Shown one piece after another: positions 7,374 to 15,773 of a stretch of 18,253 bases of DNA; position 1 is the first letter of the stretch; each line of letters opens with the position of its first letter. Source of the DNA: DATDAW01 sp036525185. GTDB taxonomy: Bacteria; Verrucomicrobiota; Verrucomicrobiia; Chthoniobacterales; DASVRZ01. The notes beneath the pieces were generated by a model. The model made no database searches, was not told the DNA's origin, and saw only the letters and a program-made list of their open reading frames with translations. A program made the translations under genes and the position numbers. Location: positions 1-18,253 of the forward strand of contig DATDAW010000066.1 of the NCBI GenBank assembly GCA_036525185.1, given 5' to 3'.

Positions 7374-10204
7374 GCGAGCCGGCCTGCCCTTTTCGCGGTC
7401 TTGTGCCCTACACGGAAAAGGACGCGGACTACTTCTTCGGCCGTGCTGAGGAGACCGAAATCATCATCGCCAATTGTCTCACTACCCGCGTCACTGTCTT
7501 CTACGGGGCGAGCGGCGTCGGGAAAAGCTCGGTCCTCCACGCGGGAGTCATGCGGGCACTGCGTGAGCGCGCGCAATTCAACCTGGTGCAGCGTAACTGT
7601 CCCGAAGCCGTCGGTGTCGCATTTTCATCGTGGCGTGACGACCCAGTCAGCCCCTTTGTCGATCGCGTTGAGCAGACACTCCGCGGTCTGATTCCGCCGG
7701 ATTGGCGGCTCTCGCCGCGGAGTCCGAGTCTCGCAGCGACTTTCCGAGCTTGGAGCCAGGCGATCCAGAGCGATCTCGTGCTCATCCTGGACCAGTTCGA
7801 GGAGTATTTCATTTACCGCGACGTGCATGACGTGAGTTTCGAGCGCGAACTGGCGGAGCTGATAACCGACCCAACCCTGCGGGTGAATGTGTTGCTCTCC
7901 CTCCGAGAGGATGCTCTCGCCCGCCTCGATACGCTCAAAACAAAGATCCCGGCCCTATTCGACAACTGTCTGCGACTTGAACACCTCAGCCGTGACAGTG
8001 CGCAGCAAGCCATCGAAGGCCCAATTCGCCTCTACAATCAGCGCCACGACGACGTCGGACTGCACGTGAATTGCGAGCCGGCACTCATCAATGCTGTCCT
8101 CGATGAAGTGCAGGCAGGCAAACTCACGCTTCGGCTCGCCGGCGAAGGAAAGGTTCACCCCGACCGCACCCGCAGCGATACGCAGGTGCGTGTCGAAGCG
8201 CCGTATTTGCAAATGGTCATGATGCGGATCTGGCGGGAAGATGCCCCCGCCGGCCACGGGACGCTGCGCCTGGCCTCCCTCGAAACAAAACTCGGCGGGG
8301 CGGCAAACATCGTGCGCACGCATCTCGATCAAGTCATGACTCATTTGTCGCTAAGCGAACGGACGCTGGCTTCGAAGGTTTTCCGCCACCTCGTAACGCC
8401 TTCCGGCACCAAAATTGCCCACTACGTGCGCGATCTGGCCGACTTCGCAGAAGCCGATCCTGCAGCGGTCGATCGACTCTTCGACAAACTCGACAATCCT
8501 GAGAATCGAGTGATCCGCGACGTCACGCCCCCCAGCGCGATGTCAAAGCGCTACGAGATTTATCATGATCTGCTCGCAGCGCCCGTACTCGATTGGCGGC
8601 ACCGCTTCGAGACCGAGCAAAAACGCGAAGCTGAACGCAGGCGCTGGAAACGCAAGGCGATAGTGGCTGGGACCATCGTTGTCTCAGCGGGAACGTTGTT
8701 GCTTATCGGCGTGGGCATCTTTGCATGGAATGAAAGCAACAAAGCCAGGACAGCTGAAGCGGCGCGGGAAAACGCGCAACAAGCGATCGTAAGCGAGCGT
8801 GAACAAACCACCGAACGCCTCAAGGAAGTTTCCGAATTCCAGGCGCAACTCGATAAGGTTGCTAAACAGGGAGACAACCCGGATGCGATTGCGCAGTTTG
8901 TCCGCGAAGCCCTCACCAAGCAGTACCCGTCTTCGAACTATGCCACGGAGGATCCGCACGCTGAAAAGTCTCCGTGGCAGCCTGCACAGCCGACTTCGTC
9001 ACCGCAAGACCAGCGGACGTCACCCTCACCGGAGCCCGGGGCGTCAGTCATTAACGGCGAGGGTGCCCCCGTCTTCAACGAACCCATCGTCATGTTTGCC
9101 AGCGCACCCCATAAGGGTGCTGTGTGGAGTGTGCGCTATGCGCCGAACGATCTCTGGCTCATTGTTACCGCGGGACGCGACAGGACCGCGCGCGTAGGCA
9201 GTCTGCGCGACGCCGACGACTTCGTCCTCGCCGGCCACAAAGGCGAAGTGAACTTTGCCATGTTCAATCCAGCCGCAACGAGGGAGACCGCACGCAGCGG
9301 CCGGGGCTGGCTAATCGCAACAGCGAGCGACGACGAGACGGCTCGCGTATGGAAACGTTTGTCGCCCGTGTCGCCGCCGCTGTTCGAGGAACTCATCAAA
9401 CATCAGCGCCCTCTCAGCGGCCTGGCCTGGAGCCGCAACGGTCGCTGGCTCGTCACCACAAGCCGTGACCGGCATGCCTGCATCTGGGATCTTCAGCCCG
9501 CGAAACCGAAACTTGCACACGACCTTGTCGGACACACCGGCGACGTCTGGATGCCCGCGCTCGTCGAAACGGCCGGCGGCGCCTGGCTCGCCACGCCAAG
9601 TTCCGATGGCACGGCACGGCTCTGGCGATTTCCGAATGGCGAACTGGAACGTGTCTTCGAGCACGGCGGCAAAGTCCGGCGTGCTGCCTTTGACTCCAAC
9701 GGGCGTTGGCTCGTCACCGGAGGTGCCGCACCCGATGGCAAAAGCGGGCTCGCAATCCTGTGGGATCGCGCTTCAGGCACGCGCCTCGCCGAAGTGCGGC
9801 ACGGCAGCGACGTGCGCGACGTAGTGTTTCATCCAAGCAAACCCTTTTTTGCTACAGCCAGCTCCGATGGCACTGCGCAAATCTGGAATGCGGAAACGGC
9901 TCGTCCGTTGGCGGTTCTCCGAGGGCACACTGACGCGGTATGGTCTGTCACGTTCACACAGGCCGGCCCTGGCATCGTTACTGCCAGTTGGGACCAAACG
10001 GCGCGGCTGTGGGACTACGAAGCAAACCGGTGCGTTGCCGTGCTCAAAGGTCACACGGGAGTGCTGTGGGATGTCGATATGGGCTCAATTGGCAAGACGT
10101 TCGCCACTACCGGCGGCGATGGCGCAACCTTGCTTTGGGTGCTCAACAGAATTCCGAGCGGGGACCGTTTCCTGCCTGCCCCCGGTCCGGCGGCGGCCCA
10201 GTGA
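7370..10204 (+). CDS. nSTAND NTPase with transmembrane helix and eight WD40 repeats (predicted sensor/switch)
   Basis: A 944-aa protein. I take the ATG at 7370, which overlaps the SIR2 stop as ATGA; an in-frame ATG 48 bases upstream would add only residues read from the SIR2 gene end. The conserved FRGLVPYTEKDADYFFGR opening is typical of nSTAND1. Walker A is GASGVGKSS at 46-54 and Walker B is LVLILDQFEE at 136-145. LSLRED at 176-181 is sensor-like, EGP at 216-218 matches the STAND GP motif, and IYHDLLA at 397-403 closes the winged-helix part. A basic patch (RRRWKRK, 423-429) precedes one membrane helix at about 430-453, then a coiled coil to about 500, a Pro/Ser-rich linker (520-560) and eight WD40 repeats (about 578-926) ending in forms such as TARLWD. 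The expected role is an NTP-driven switch that oligomerises when the propeller detects a ligand. No effector domain is fused, so the neighbours probably supply it. Confidence 0.92.
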   Translation: MSEPACPFRGLVPYTEKDADYFFGRAEETEIIIANCLTTRVTVFYGASGVGKSSVLHAGVMRALRERAQFNLVQRNCPEAVGVAFSSWRDDPVSPFVDRVEQTLRGLIPPDWRLSPRSPSLAATFRAWSQAIQSDLVLILDQFEEYFIYRDVHDVSFERELAELITDPTLRVNVLLSLREDALARLDTLKTKIPALFDNCLRLEHLSRDSAQQAIEGPIRLYNQRHDDVGLHVNCEPALINAVLDEVQAGKLTLRLAGEGKVHPDRTRSDTQVRVEAPYLQMVMMRIWREDAPAGHGTLRLASLETKLGGAANIVRTHLDQVMTHLSLSERTLASKVFRHLVTPSGTKIAHYVRDLADFAEADPAAVDRLFDKLDNPENRVIRDVTPPSAMSKRYEIYHDLLAAPVLDWRHRFETEQKREAERRRWKRKAIVAGTIVVSAGTLLLIGVGIFAWNESNKARTAEAARENAQQAIVSEREQTTERLKEVSEFQAQLDKVAKQGDNPDAIAQFVREALTKQYPSSNYATEDPHAEKSPWQPAQPTSSPQDQRTSPSPEPGASVINGEGAPVFNEPIVMFASAPHKGAVWSVRYAPNDLWLIVTAGRDRTARVGSLRDADDFVLAGHKGEVNFAMFNPAATRETARSGRGWLIATASDDETARVWKRLSPVSPPLFEELIKHQRPLSGLAWSRNGRWLVTTSRDRHACIWDLQPAKPKLAHDLVGHTGDVWMPALVETAGGAWLATPSSDGTARLWRFPNGELERVFEHGGKVRRAAFDSNGRWLVTGGAAPDGKSGLAILWDRASGTRLAEVRHGSDVRDVVFHPSKPFFATASSDGTAQIWNAETARPLAVLRGHTDAVWSVTFTQAGPGIVTASWDQTARLWDYEANRCVAVLKGHTGVLWDVDMGSIGKTFATTGGDGATLLWVLNRIPSGDRFLPAPGPAAAQ

Positions 10205-10315
10205 GCACCGCGGCAAGTTGCCAGACCACGACAATGCGACGCGCGCCATTGACACTTTTTCCGAATAGCGACAGACAGGTCTCACCTGTATGGCTGCCGG
10301 ACGCCCAGCGAGTTT
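10205..10315. other. Convergent intergenic gap with a small hairpin (10275-10289)
   Basis: This 111-base gap separates the ends of the nSTAND gene (plus) and the histidine kinase gene (minus). It holds ACAGGT-CTC-ACCTGT at 10275-10289, a 6-bp stem with a 3-base loop. Neither side has a T-run, so it is not a clear intrinsic terminator; a factor-dependent or weak bidirectional stop is possible. Confidence 0.35.
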
Positions 10316-11794
10316 TTATGGGCGGGCTGAAGGTCCTGCCCAAGCCACCCCGCTGGGTGAAGTGATCGGGAAACTGAGCACGAACATTGATCCCGTTCCC
10401 GCGCGGGTTTGCACAGAAACACACCCGCCGTGTAGTTGCATGATGGACTTAACGATTGCCAGCCCTAAACCCGCGCTCGTGTTGTCAGATTGGCGTGATT
10501 TCTGACCCCGATAAAAACGATCGAAAATTTTCGGCAAATGTTCCGCGCCGATCCCCTCTCCCGTATCCGACACGGTCACTTCGACCCGGTCGCCGGTTTT
10601 AAACGATGCAAGAGTAATCCGCCCCCCAGGCGGCGTATGGCGGAGGGCGTTGGACACAAGATTACTCACCGCGCGGCGAAAAAGGAGCGGATCAGCATTC
10701 ACAGGCTCGGATCCCTCGACGAGCATCGTCACCTGGCGCTCTTCAGCGGCAGCTTCGTGGAATTCCACGATCGCCGACAATTCCCGCCTTGTATCGAGTA
10801 GAGAACAGCTGATGCGGGTTTCTGGATTGTCCGCTCGCGCGAGGAAAAGCAAGCTATCAGTCATGCGCGACAAGCGCTGAATTTCTTCGAGATTAGATTC
10901 CAGGATTCCCCGGTATTCCTCTGCCGTTCTCAGTCGTGTAAGGGCGACTTCGGCTTCGCCACGCATGTTTGAAAGAGGAGTCCGGATTTCATGCGCGAGA
11001 TCGCCCGAAAGTTGCGACAGCCGCTCGAAAGCCTGCTCGAGACGCGCCAGCATTTCGTCAAAAGCCGACGCAAGGGCCGTCAATTCCAGCGGCCAGTTGC
11101 GATTTCCAACTCGCTGGTGTAAAAGCGGCGCTTTCATTTTGGTCATCAAAGCCGCCATCTCATTCACCGGCGCAAGGCCCCGCCGCGCAACGAGAAAACC
11201 CACAAACGCAGAAGCAGCAACCGCACACGAAAAAATAACCAGCAACACGGTTCGGAGGGTTGAGCGGAATAGTTTCTGGCTCATGCGATCCTCACCAAGC
11301 TGGATCAGCCACCCGTGTCCAAATTGGTCCCGCGGTCCAACCCAAGCGGCTGTCAGCAGGTACCAGTGACCGTCCCCCGTGCGATAGTGCAGCGTTTGTG
11401 GTGCCCGGTTCCGAACCGAGGCCGGCCGGGTGAAAATCGGCGGAGGCAGGGCCTTCGACATGCCCGGCGTTTCGGCTAGGACATTCCATTTATCGTCAAG
11501 AATGCGGGTCCAATGTCTTGGAGGGCGAGACCCGTCATCAAAAGCTTCCACCTCTTTTTGCAATACTGTGGCATTCGGAAAATCGTCCCCAATATCGGCA
11601 CGGATTACGCGCATCCGATCGCGGATGTAGCTGATATCCTGTGAGTCAGAGTGCCGAGCCAGTGACCAATACACGAGGCTCATCGACAGGAGCATTATGA
11701 CCGAAGTGGTAACAGTAAAGTGCAGCACCAACCGACCAGAGATGGACCACTTGCTCCTGCCAGTGCTTGTGTTCTTATCGGATTTCAAGAACAT
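10316..11794 (-). CDS. Sensor histidine kinase, heavy-metal (CusS-like) type
   Basis: The protein is 492 aa from the ATG at 11794, or 508 aa from an ATG at 11842. I prefer 11794 because it overlaps the response-regulator gene by only 20 bases. Numbered from 11794: first membrane helix about 24-46, a periplasmic sensor region about 47-182, second helix about 183-203, HAMP linker to about 255, and a dimerisation domain with phospho-acceptor His268 (LAHEIRTPLS). The ATP-binding domain has an N-box (Asn378, Asn382), DTGEGI at 410-415, an F-box (FDRFYRG) and GLGLAI at 442-447. All catalytic boxes are present, so the kinase should be active. Layout and size match sensors of the CusS/copper-silver group, but the real signal cannot be read from sequence. 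It probably phosphorylates the regulator encoded just upstream. Confidence 0.93.
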   Translation of the reverse strand: MFLKSDKNTSTGRSKWSISGRLVLHFTVTTSVIMLLSMSLVYWSLARHSDSQDISYIRDRMRVIRADIGDDFPNATVLQKEVEAFDDGSRPPRHWTRILDDKWNVLAETPGMSKALPPPIFTRPASVRNRAPQTLHYRTGDGHWYLLTAAWVGPRDQFGHGWLIQLGEDRMSQKLFRSTLRTVLLVIFSCAVAASAFVGFLVARRGLAPVNEMAALMTKMKAPLLHQRVGNRNWPLELTALASAFDEMLARLEQAFERLSQLSGDLAHEIRTPLSNMRGEAEVALTRLRTAEEYRGILESNLEEIQRLSRMTDSLLFLARADNPETRISCSLLDTRRELSAIVEFHEAAAEERQVTMLVEGSEPVNADPLLFRRAVSNLVSNALRHTPPGGRITLASFKTGDRVEVTVSDTGEGIGAEHLPKIFDRFYRGQKSRQSDNTSAGLGLAIVKSIMQLHGGCVSVQTRAGTGSMFVLSFPITSPSGVAWAGPSARP

Positions 11795-12503
11795 ACCCCA
11801 CGCCGCGCGCTGTATGGATGAGTTTGGGACTAAACCCGTCATCGATCTTGCTGCGCAGCCGGCTCACGGCGGCTTCGATCATGTTCGTTCCCGTATCGAA
11901 ACCGATGCCCCACACCGTTTCCGCAATGCTGTGTCGCGTTACAGCCTGTCCTGCAAACCGCGCCAAATACAGCAGCAACTGCAACTCCCGCGGTGTGAGA
12001 TACAGATGACGCCCACCGCGAGTCACACGCTGCAACCCAGGATCAATCTCAAGATCGGCAATACGAATGACCTCTTCCATGCGTGGCGCCGACCGGCGGA
12101 CGATGGTGCGAACACGAGCCAGGAGCTCGGAGAACGCGAATGGCTTCACCAAATAATCGTCCGCGCCTAATTCAAGGCCTTTGACACGATCGTTGACGCT
12201 GTCGCGCGCCGTTAGGAAAAGGACGCGCGTCTTTACACCGCATCGCTGCATTTCCTGCAGAACCGACCAGCCGTCAAGCTTTGGGAGAGCAACGTCGAGA
12301 ATGGCCAAATCATAGGCGGCCGTCCGTGCAAGCTCCACTCCCGACTGCCCATCGGCTGCGACATCGACGGACATACCATTTTCGAGCAGTCCTTTCTGGA
12401 TGAAATTGGCTATCTTGGCTTCGTCTTCGACGATGAGAATTCTGAGAGACTCGGGGTGCAAGAGCGGGATGTCGCGGAGTTGGAAAATCGCTGTTGCCAA
12501 CAT
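11775..12503 (-). CDS. OmpR/PhoB-family response regulator (CusR-like)
   Basis: A 242-aa regulator. The receiver domain (about 20-135) has acidic pair Glu26-Asp27, phospho-acceptor Asp70 (AILDVALPKLDGW), a Thr near 98 and Lys120 (VKPF). The winged-helix DNA-binding domain (about 145-240) has the usual LTPRELQLL and VSRLRSKID segments and ends in GVGYVLEIR. It lies directly before the sensor kinase gene on the same strand and overlaps it, so the two are co-expressed. The receiver begins about 19 residues after the first ATG, longer than usual; a TTG at 12461-12459 (residue 15) is an alternative start, and neither has a clear ribosome binding site. It is probably a transcriptional activator of genes outside this window. 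Confidence 0.93.
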   Translation of the reverse strand: MLATAIFQLRDIPLLHPESLRILIVEDEAKIANFIQKGLLENGMSVDVAADGQSGVELARTAAYDLAILDVALPKLDGWSVLQEMQRCGVKTRVLFLTARDSVNDRVKGLELGADDYLVKPFAFSELLARVRTIVRRSAPRMEEVIRIADLEIDPGLQRVTRGGRHLYLTPRELQLLLYLARFAGQAVTRHSIAETVWGIGFDTGTNMIEAAVSRLRSKIDDGFSPKLIHTARGVGYVLEIR

Positions 12504-12561
12504 GTTAGCCCGGCTTGCGAACGTCGGGTCAGGGCAACAGGCGTCGGGTAAACATCATATA

Positions 12562-12601
12562 CCACGTTGCAATGTTCAAAAACGAGGCTTTTTCGACGTG
12601 G
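12562..12601. promoter_or_regulatory. Imperfect inverted repeat CCACGTTG / CGACGTGG upstream of the response regulator
   Basis: Arms at 12562-12569 and 12594-12601 match in 7 of 8 positions, with a centre holding AAAAA-cgaggc-TTTTT. The element lies 59 bases upstream of the regulator start and 38 bases past the end of the FAH gene. It could be the regulator's own operator or a weak 3'-end structure for the FAH gene. Evidence is only the symmetry. Confidence 0.25.
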
Positions 12602-12638
12602 AATCGGCATCCCACATTCTCAAATCTCTCATTGGCAG

Positions 12639-13439
12639 TCATGTCTCTTCGAGGACCGGATTGCTCAATCTGCCGATGCCGTCGATTTCGACCGTGATTT
12701 CGTCACCGGGCTTCAACCAGACTTGCGGATTCCGCGCCATACCTACTCCGGAAGGCGTCCCCGTCAGAATGACCGTGCCAGGCAGCAAAGTGGTGCTGCC
12801 ACTCAGGAATTCAATGAGGGCGGGGACATCAAAAATCATGCTGTTCGTGTTCGATTCCTGCATGACATGGCCATTCAAGAATGTCCTTAGACCCAAGGTA
12901 TTTGGATCGGGAATTTCGTCCGTGGTCACCAGCGTCGGCCCCAATGGCGCAAAGGTGTCAAATGTTTTGCCACGGCAAAACTGGCCGCCGCCGAATTTCT
13001 TCTGCCAGTCGCGAGCGCTTACGTCGTTGCCGATCGTGTAGCCAAGCACATGATCAAGTGCCTTCTCACGCGGAATGTTTTTCCCTTTTTTTCCGATGAC
13101 AACAGCGAGCTCACCCTCGAAATCGACTTCGTTGCTGCGTAAATGACGAGGGAGCAAAATCGGATCGCCCGGATGATTCAGCGCCGTCGTGCTTTTCATG
13201 AAAAGAACGGGAAATTCAGGGAGTTTCGCGCCCGTCTCCTCGACGTGCAGCCTGTAATTGATTCCGATGCACAGGAACGCAGTCGGCTGAATTGGTGCGA
13301 GGAGTTTTTTGGGGACCACAGTTTCGTCCGTGACGCGGAACTCGCCAAAAATCCCGCCTTCGATGCGGGAAACGCTACCATCCGGCTGCAGCACTCCATG
13401 TTCGGGGGATCCGTTATTGAGAAAGCGGATAATTTTCAT
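12639..13439 (-). CDS. Fumarylacetoacetate hydrolase-family protein
   Basis: A 266-aa protein of the FAH superfamily, whose members hydrolyse, isomerise or decarboxylate keto-acids of aromatic breakdown and the central pathway. The divalent-metal site is seen as Glu108 and Glu110 (VDFEGELAVVIG) with Asp139 (GNDVSARD). Lys158 sits in RGKTFD, and the closing LTGTPSGVG at 225-233 is the family hallmark. The N-terminus (KIIRFLNNG) shows it is full length. Its ATG follows the trpA stop by 7 bases, so it is cotranscribed with trpA. Candidate activities include 5-carboxymethyl-2-hydroxymuconate isomerase-like or acylpyruvase-like reactions; sequence alone does not decide. Confidence 0.92.
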   Translation of the reverse strand: MKIIRFLNNGSPEHGVLQPDGSVSRIEGGIFGEFRVTDETVVPKKLLAPIQPTAFLCIGINYRLHVEETGAKLPEFPVLFMKSTTALNHPGDPILLPRHLRSNEVDFEGELAVVIGKKGKNIPREKALDHVLGYTIGNDVSARDWQKKFGGGQFCRGKTFDTFAPLGPTLVTTDEIPDPNTLGLRTFLNGHVMQESNTNSMIFDVPALIEFLSGSTTLLPGTVILTGTPSGVGMARNPQVWLKPGDEITVEIDGIGRLSNPVLEET

Positions 13440-13446
13440 GCCGATC

Positions 13447-14253
13447 TCAGACGCCGTTGACTGCTTCTACCAGCTGCCTAACAAACGCTTCGATCTTTGC
13501 GCCGAGATCTGGATCGCCGCCAAATTGATGAATGCGATTTACGATTGCGCTGCCAACGACAACAGCGTCACCCGAGCGGGCGACTTCGGCGGCTTGCGCG
13601 GCATTCGAGACACCAAATCCGATGGCGATCGGCAGATCGGTTGTGGATCGGATCAGGGCGACACGCTCGGAAAGCGACGCGGCAACTGTCTTTTGTTCAC
13701 CCGTAACTCCTTCTCGCGAAACGTAATATACAAACCCTGCGGCTTGTGCAGTGAGCTTTGCGATCCGCTCTGAGGGAGTCGTCGGCGCGACCAAAACAAT
13801 CCGTTTTAACCCATGGGAATCGGCGAGACCATCGTTCCGCAAGGCCTCATCCGGCGGCAAATCAAGCAAAAGAAGGCCGTCGATTCCCGCTTCTTTCGCA
13901 TCGTCGTGGAACCTCTCGAATCCGTAGTTGAACACTGGATTCAAATACGAATAGAGCACGATAGGAAGCCCGGAGGCATCGCGAAATTTACGGATTGTCG
14001 CAAAAAGTTTCGGGATAGTCGTCCCTGCCTCCAGCGCTCGCTGGGCGCTCAGCTGGTTGGCCACCCCATCCGCCAGTGGATCAGAGAACGGCAATCCAAT
14101 TTCCAATAGATCCACTCCTGCCCTCTCCAGTGCACGCGCAATCACAAGCGTCCGTTCCAAATCCGGATCCCCTCCCGTAATGTATGCGATAAAACCCTTT
14201 TTTCCCTCGGCCCGCAGCCGCTGAAACGTCAGATCGATTCGATTTTTCGTCAT
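13447..14253 (-). CDS. trpA: Tryptophan synthase alpha subunit
   Basis: A 268-aa full-length TrpA, a TIM-barrel enzyme that splits indole-3-glycerol phosphate into indole and glyceraldehyde-3-phosphate and passes indole to TrpB. Catalytic Glu51 (LLEIGLPFSDPLADG) and Asp62 sit 11 residues apart, as Glu49 and Asp60 do in E. coli. The phosphate-binding IGFGVS and VVVGSAIV segments are present near the C-terminus. After ADG the usual Pro-Thr-Ile/Val-Gln is replaced by VANQ. No trpB or other trp gene is in the window; the neighbours are fumC (61-base gap upstream) and the FAH-family gene (7-base gap downstream). It starts at ATG 14253 with no strong ribosome binding site. Confidence 0.96.
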   Translation of the reverse strand: MTKNRIDLTFQRLRAEGKKGFIAYITGGDPDLERTLVIARALERAGVDLLEIGLPFSDPLADGVANQLSAQRALEAGTTIPKLFATIRKFRDASGLPIVLYSYLNPVFNYGFERFHDDAKEAGIDGLLLLDLPPDEALRNDGLADSHGLKRIVLVAPTTPSERIAKLTAQAAGFVYYVSREGVTGEQKTVAASLSERVALIRSTTDLPIAIGFGVSNAAQAAEVARSGDAVVVGSAIVNRIHQFGGDPDLGAKIEAFVRQLVEAVNGV

Positions 14254-14314
14254 TTCAAGTTTTCACTTCTGCGCTCTTCACTCAGCCTTTCACCTCCGGC
14301 TCTCGCCCTTTCCT

Positions 14315-15727
14315 CTACCCTCCGGCTGAACCATGTCCGCCCGGCGCCGTCATCGCCACCGGGTCGAGCGCCACCTCCAGCTCAGCTTCGGGCAGAACGT
14401 TTTGCTCTTTGCAAAGCTGGCGAACGGTCTTTCCGGTTTTCGCACTTTCTTTGGCGATCTCAGCGGCGCGGTCGTATCCGATGATCGGTGCCAGACTCGT
14501 CACCATCGCCATGCTGTATTCGACAAGTTCGTTCGCCCGCTCGCGATTCGCCTCGATGCCGGAGACACAGCGCTCAGCAAAAATCGTAGCCGCGTTCGAT
14601 AGCAAGCGAATGGACTCCAGGATGTTATGCGCGATGACCGGCATCATGACGTTCAACTCGAAATTACCATTCGCGCCCGCCCACGTGATCGTCGCGTCAT
14701 TCCCAATGACCTGCGTCGCGACCTGCATCATCGCCTCGGACATCACAGGATTCACCTTGCCGGGCATAATCGAACTCCCCGGTTGTGTTGCCTGAAGCCG
14801 GATTTCACCGAAGCCGCAGCGAGGACCACTGCCCAACCACCGGATGTCGTTGGCTATTTTGAACAGACTTACTGCGATCGTCTTCAATTGGCCGCTCGCT
14901 TCTACGAGCCCGTCCTTGCCACCTTGCGCTTCGAAATGATCTGCCGCTTCGCGAAACGAAATGCCGGTTCTTTCGCGCAGGAACGCGATAACTTTTCCGG
15001 GGAAATCCGGGTGCCGGTTCAGTCCCGTTCCAACCGCCGTGCCTCCGAATGCCAGTTCTTCAACCGCGGCAATCGCCTTCGCCACCCGATCTTTTCCAAA
15101 CTCAACCTGCTTCGCGTAACCTGCAAACTCCTGCCCGAGCCGGACCGGCGTCGCGTCCATTAAATGCGTTCGGCCGATTTTAATGATGTCCCAAAACTCG
15201 GTGCTCTTGGCCGATAACGCTACATGCAACGTCGTCAGCGCCGGAAGCAACTCGTCTTTAAGTGCCTCCCCGACTGCCACATGGATGGCCGTCGGGATCA
15301 CGTCATTGCTGGATTGCCCCATGTTCACGTGATCGTTCGGATGCACTGGTTTGCGCGATCCGATAGGCTGGCCGGCAAGTTGAGACGAGCGGTTGGCGAT
15401 CACTTCATTCGCGTTCATGTTCGTACTCGTTCCAGAGCCTGTCTGGAAGATATCCAATGGAAACTCGTCATCGAATTTTCCTTCGGCCACCTCCAGAGCC
15501 GCCTCGGAAATAAGTCCAGCGATCCTGGGATCGATTGCGCCCAGGTCCCGGTTGGCAGCCGCGGCCCCGGCTTTAATCAATCCCAGCGCGCGAATGAACG
15601 GTCGAGGGAACCGATATCCGCTGATTGGAAAATTCAGCACCGCTCTCTGCGTCGTCGCGCCATACAGCGCTTCGGCAGGAACGGCCATTTCACCCATGGA
15701 ATCCTTTTCGGTGCGTGTGTCGCTCAT
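14315..15727 (-). CDS. fumC: Class II fumarate hydratase
   Basis: A 470-aa, iron-independent fumarase that interconverts fumarate and malate in the citric acid cycle as a cytoplasmic tetramer. The superfamily signature GSSIMPGKVN (317-326) is intact, with Ser318, and the catalytic partner His188 (GRTHLMDATP) has the same number as in E. coli FumC. TGSGTSTNMNANEV (96-109) and HPNDHVNMGQSSND (129-142) are also diagnostic and favour fumarase over aspartase or argininosuccinate lyase. The start at 15727 is about 100 bases from the divergent nitroreductase gene. trpA follows 61 bases downstream on the same strand and may be cotranscribed. Confidence 0.97.
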   Translation of the reverse strand: MSDTRTEKDSMGEMAVPAEALYGATTQRAVLNFPISGYRFPRPFIRALGLIKAGAAAANRDLGAIDPRIAGLISEAALEVAEGKFDDEFPLDIFQTGSGTSTNMNANEVIANRSSQLAGQPIGSRKPVHPNDHVNMGQSSNDVIPTAIHVAVGEALKDELLPALTTLHVALSAKSTEFWDIIKIGRTHLMDATPVRLGQEFAGYAKQVEFGKDRVAKAIAAVEELAFGGTAVGTGLNRHPDFPGKVIAFLRERTGISFREAADHFEAQGGKDGLVEASGQLKTIAVSLFKIANDIRWLGSGPRCGFGEIRLQATQPGSSIMPGKVNPVMSEAMMQVATQVIGNDATITWAGANGNFELNVMMPVIAHNILESIRLLSNAATIFAERCVSGIEANRERANELVEYSMAMVTSLAPIIGYDRAAEIAKESAKTGKTVRQLCKEQNVLPEAELEVALDPVAMTAPGGHGSAGG

Positions 15728-15773
15728 GGTTTTTGGTAACAGGGGAATTCAGCCTAATCGTAACGAAACCATT

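Noticed and set aside
3000..10204. Mobile-element borders or attachment sites around the conflict operon.
   Set aside because: No flanking direct repeats, integrase, transposase or tRNA is visible beside it; island status cannot be judged from this window.
10275..10289. ACAGGT-CTC-ACCTGT hairpin as a terminator for the nSTAND operon.
   Set aside because: The stem is only 6 bp and no T-run follows on either strand.
2597..12555. The 13-mer GTCGGGTAAACAT occurs at about 2597 and again at about 12543.
   Set aside because: By simple counting a few shared 13-mers are expected by chance in 18 kb, and nothing else around the two copies is alike.
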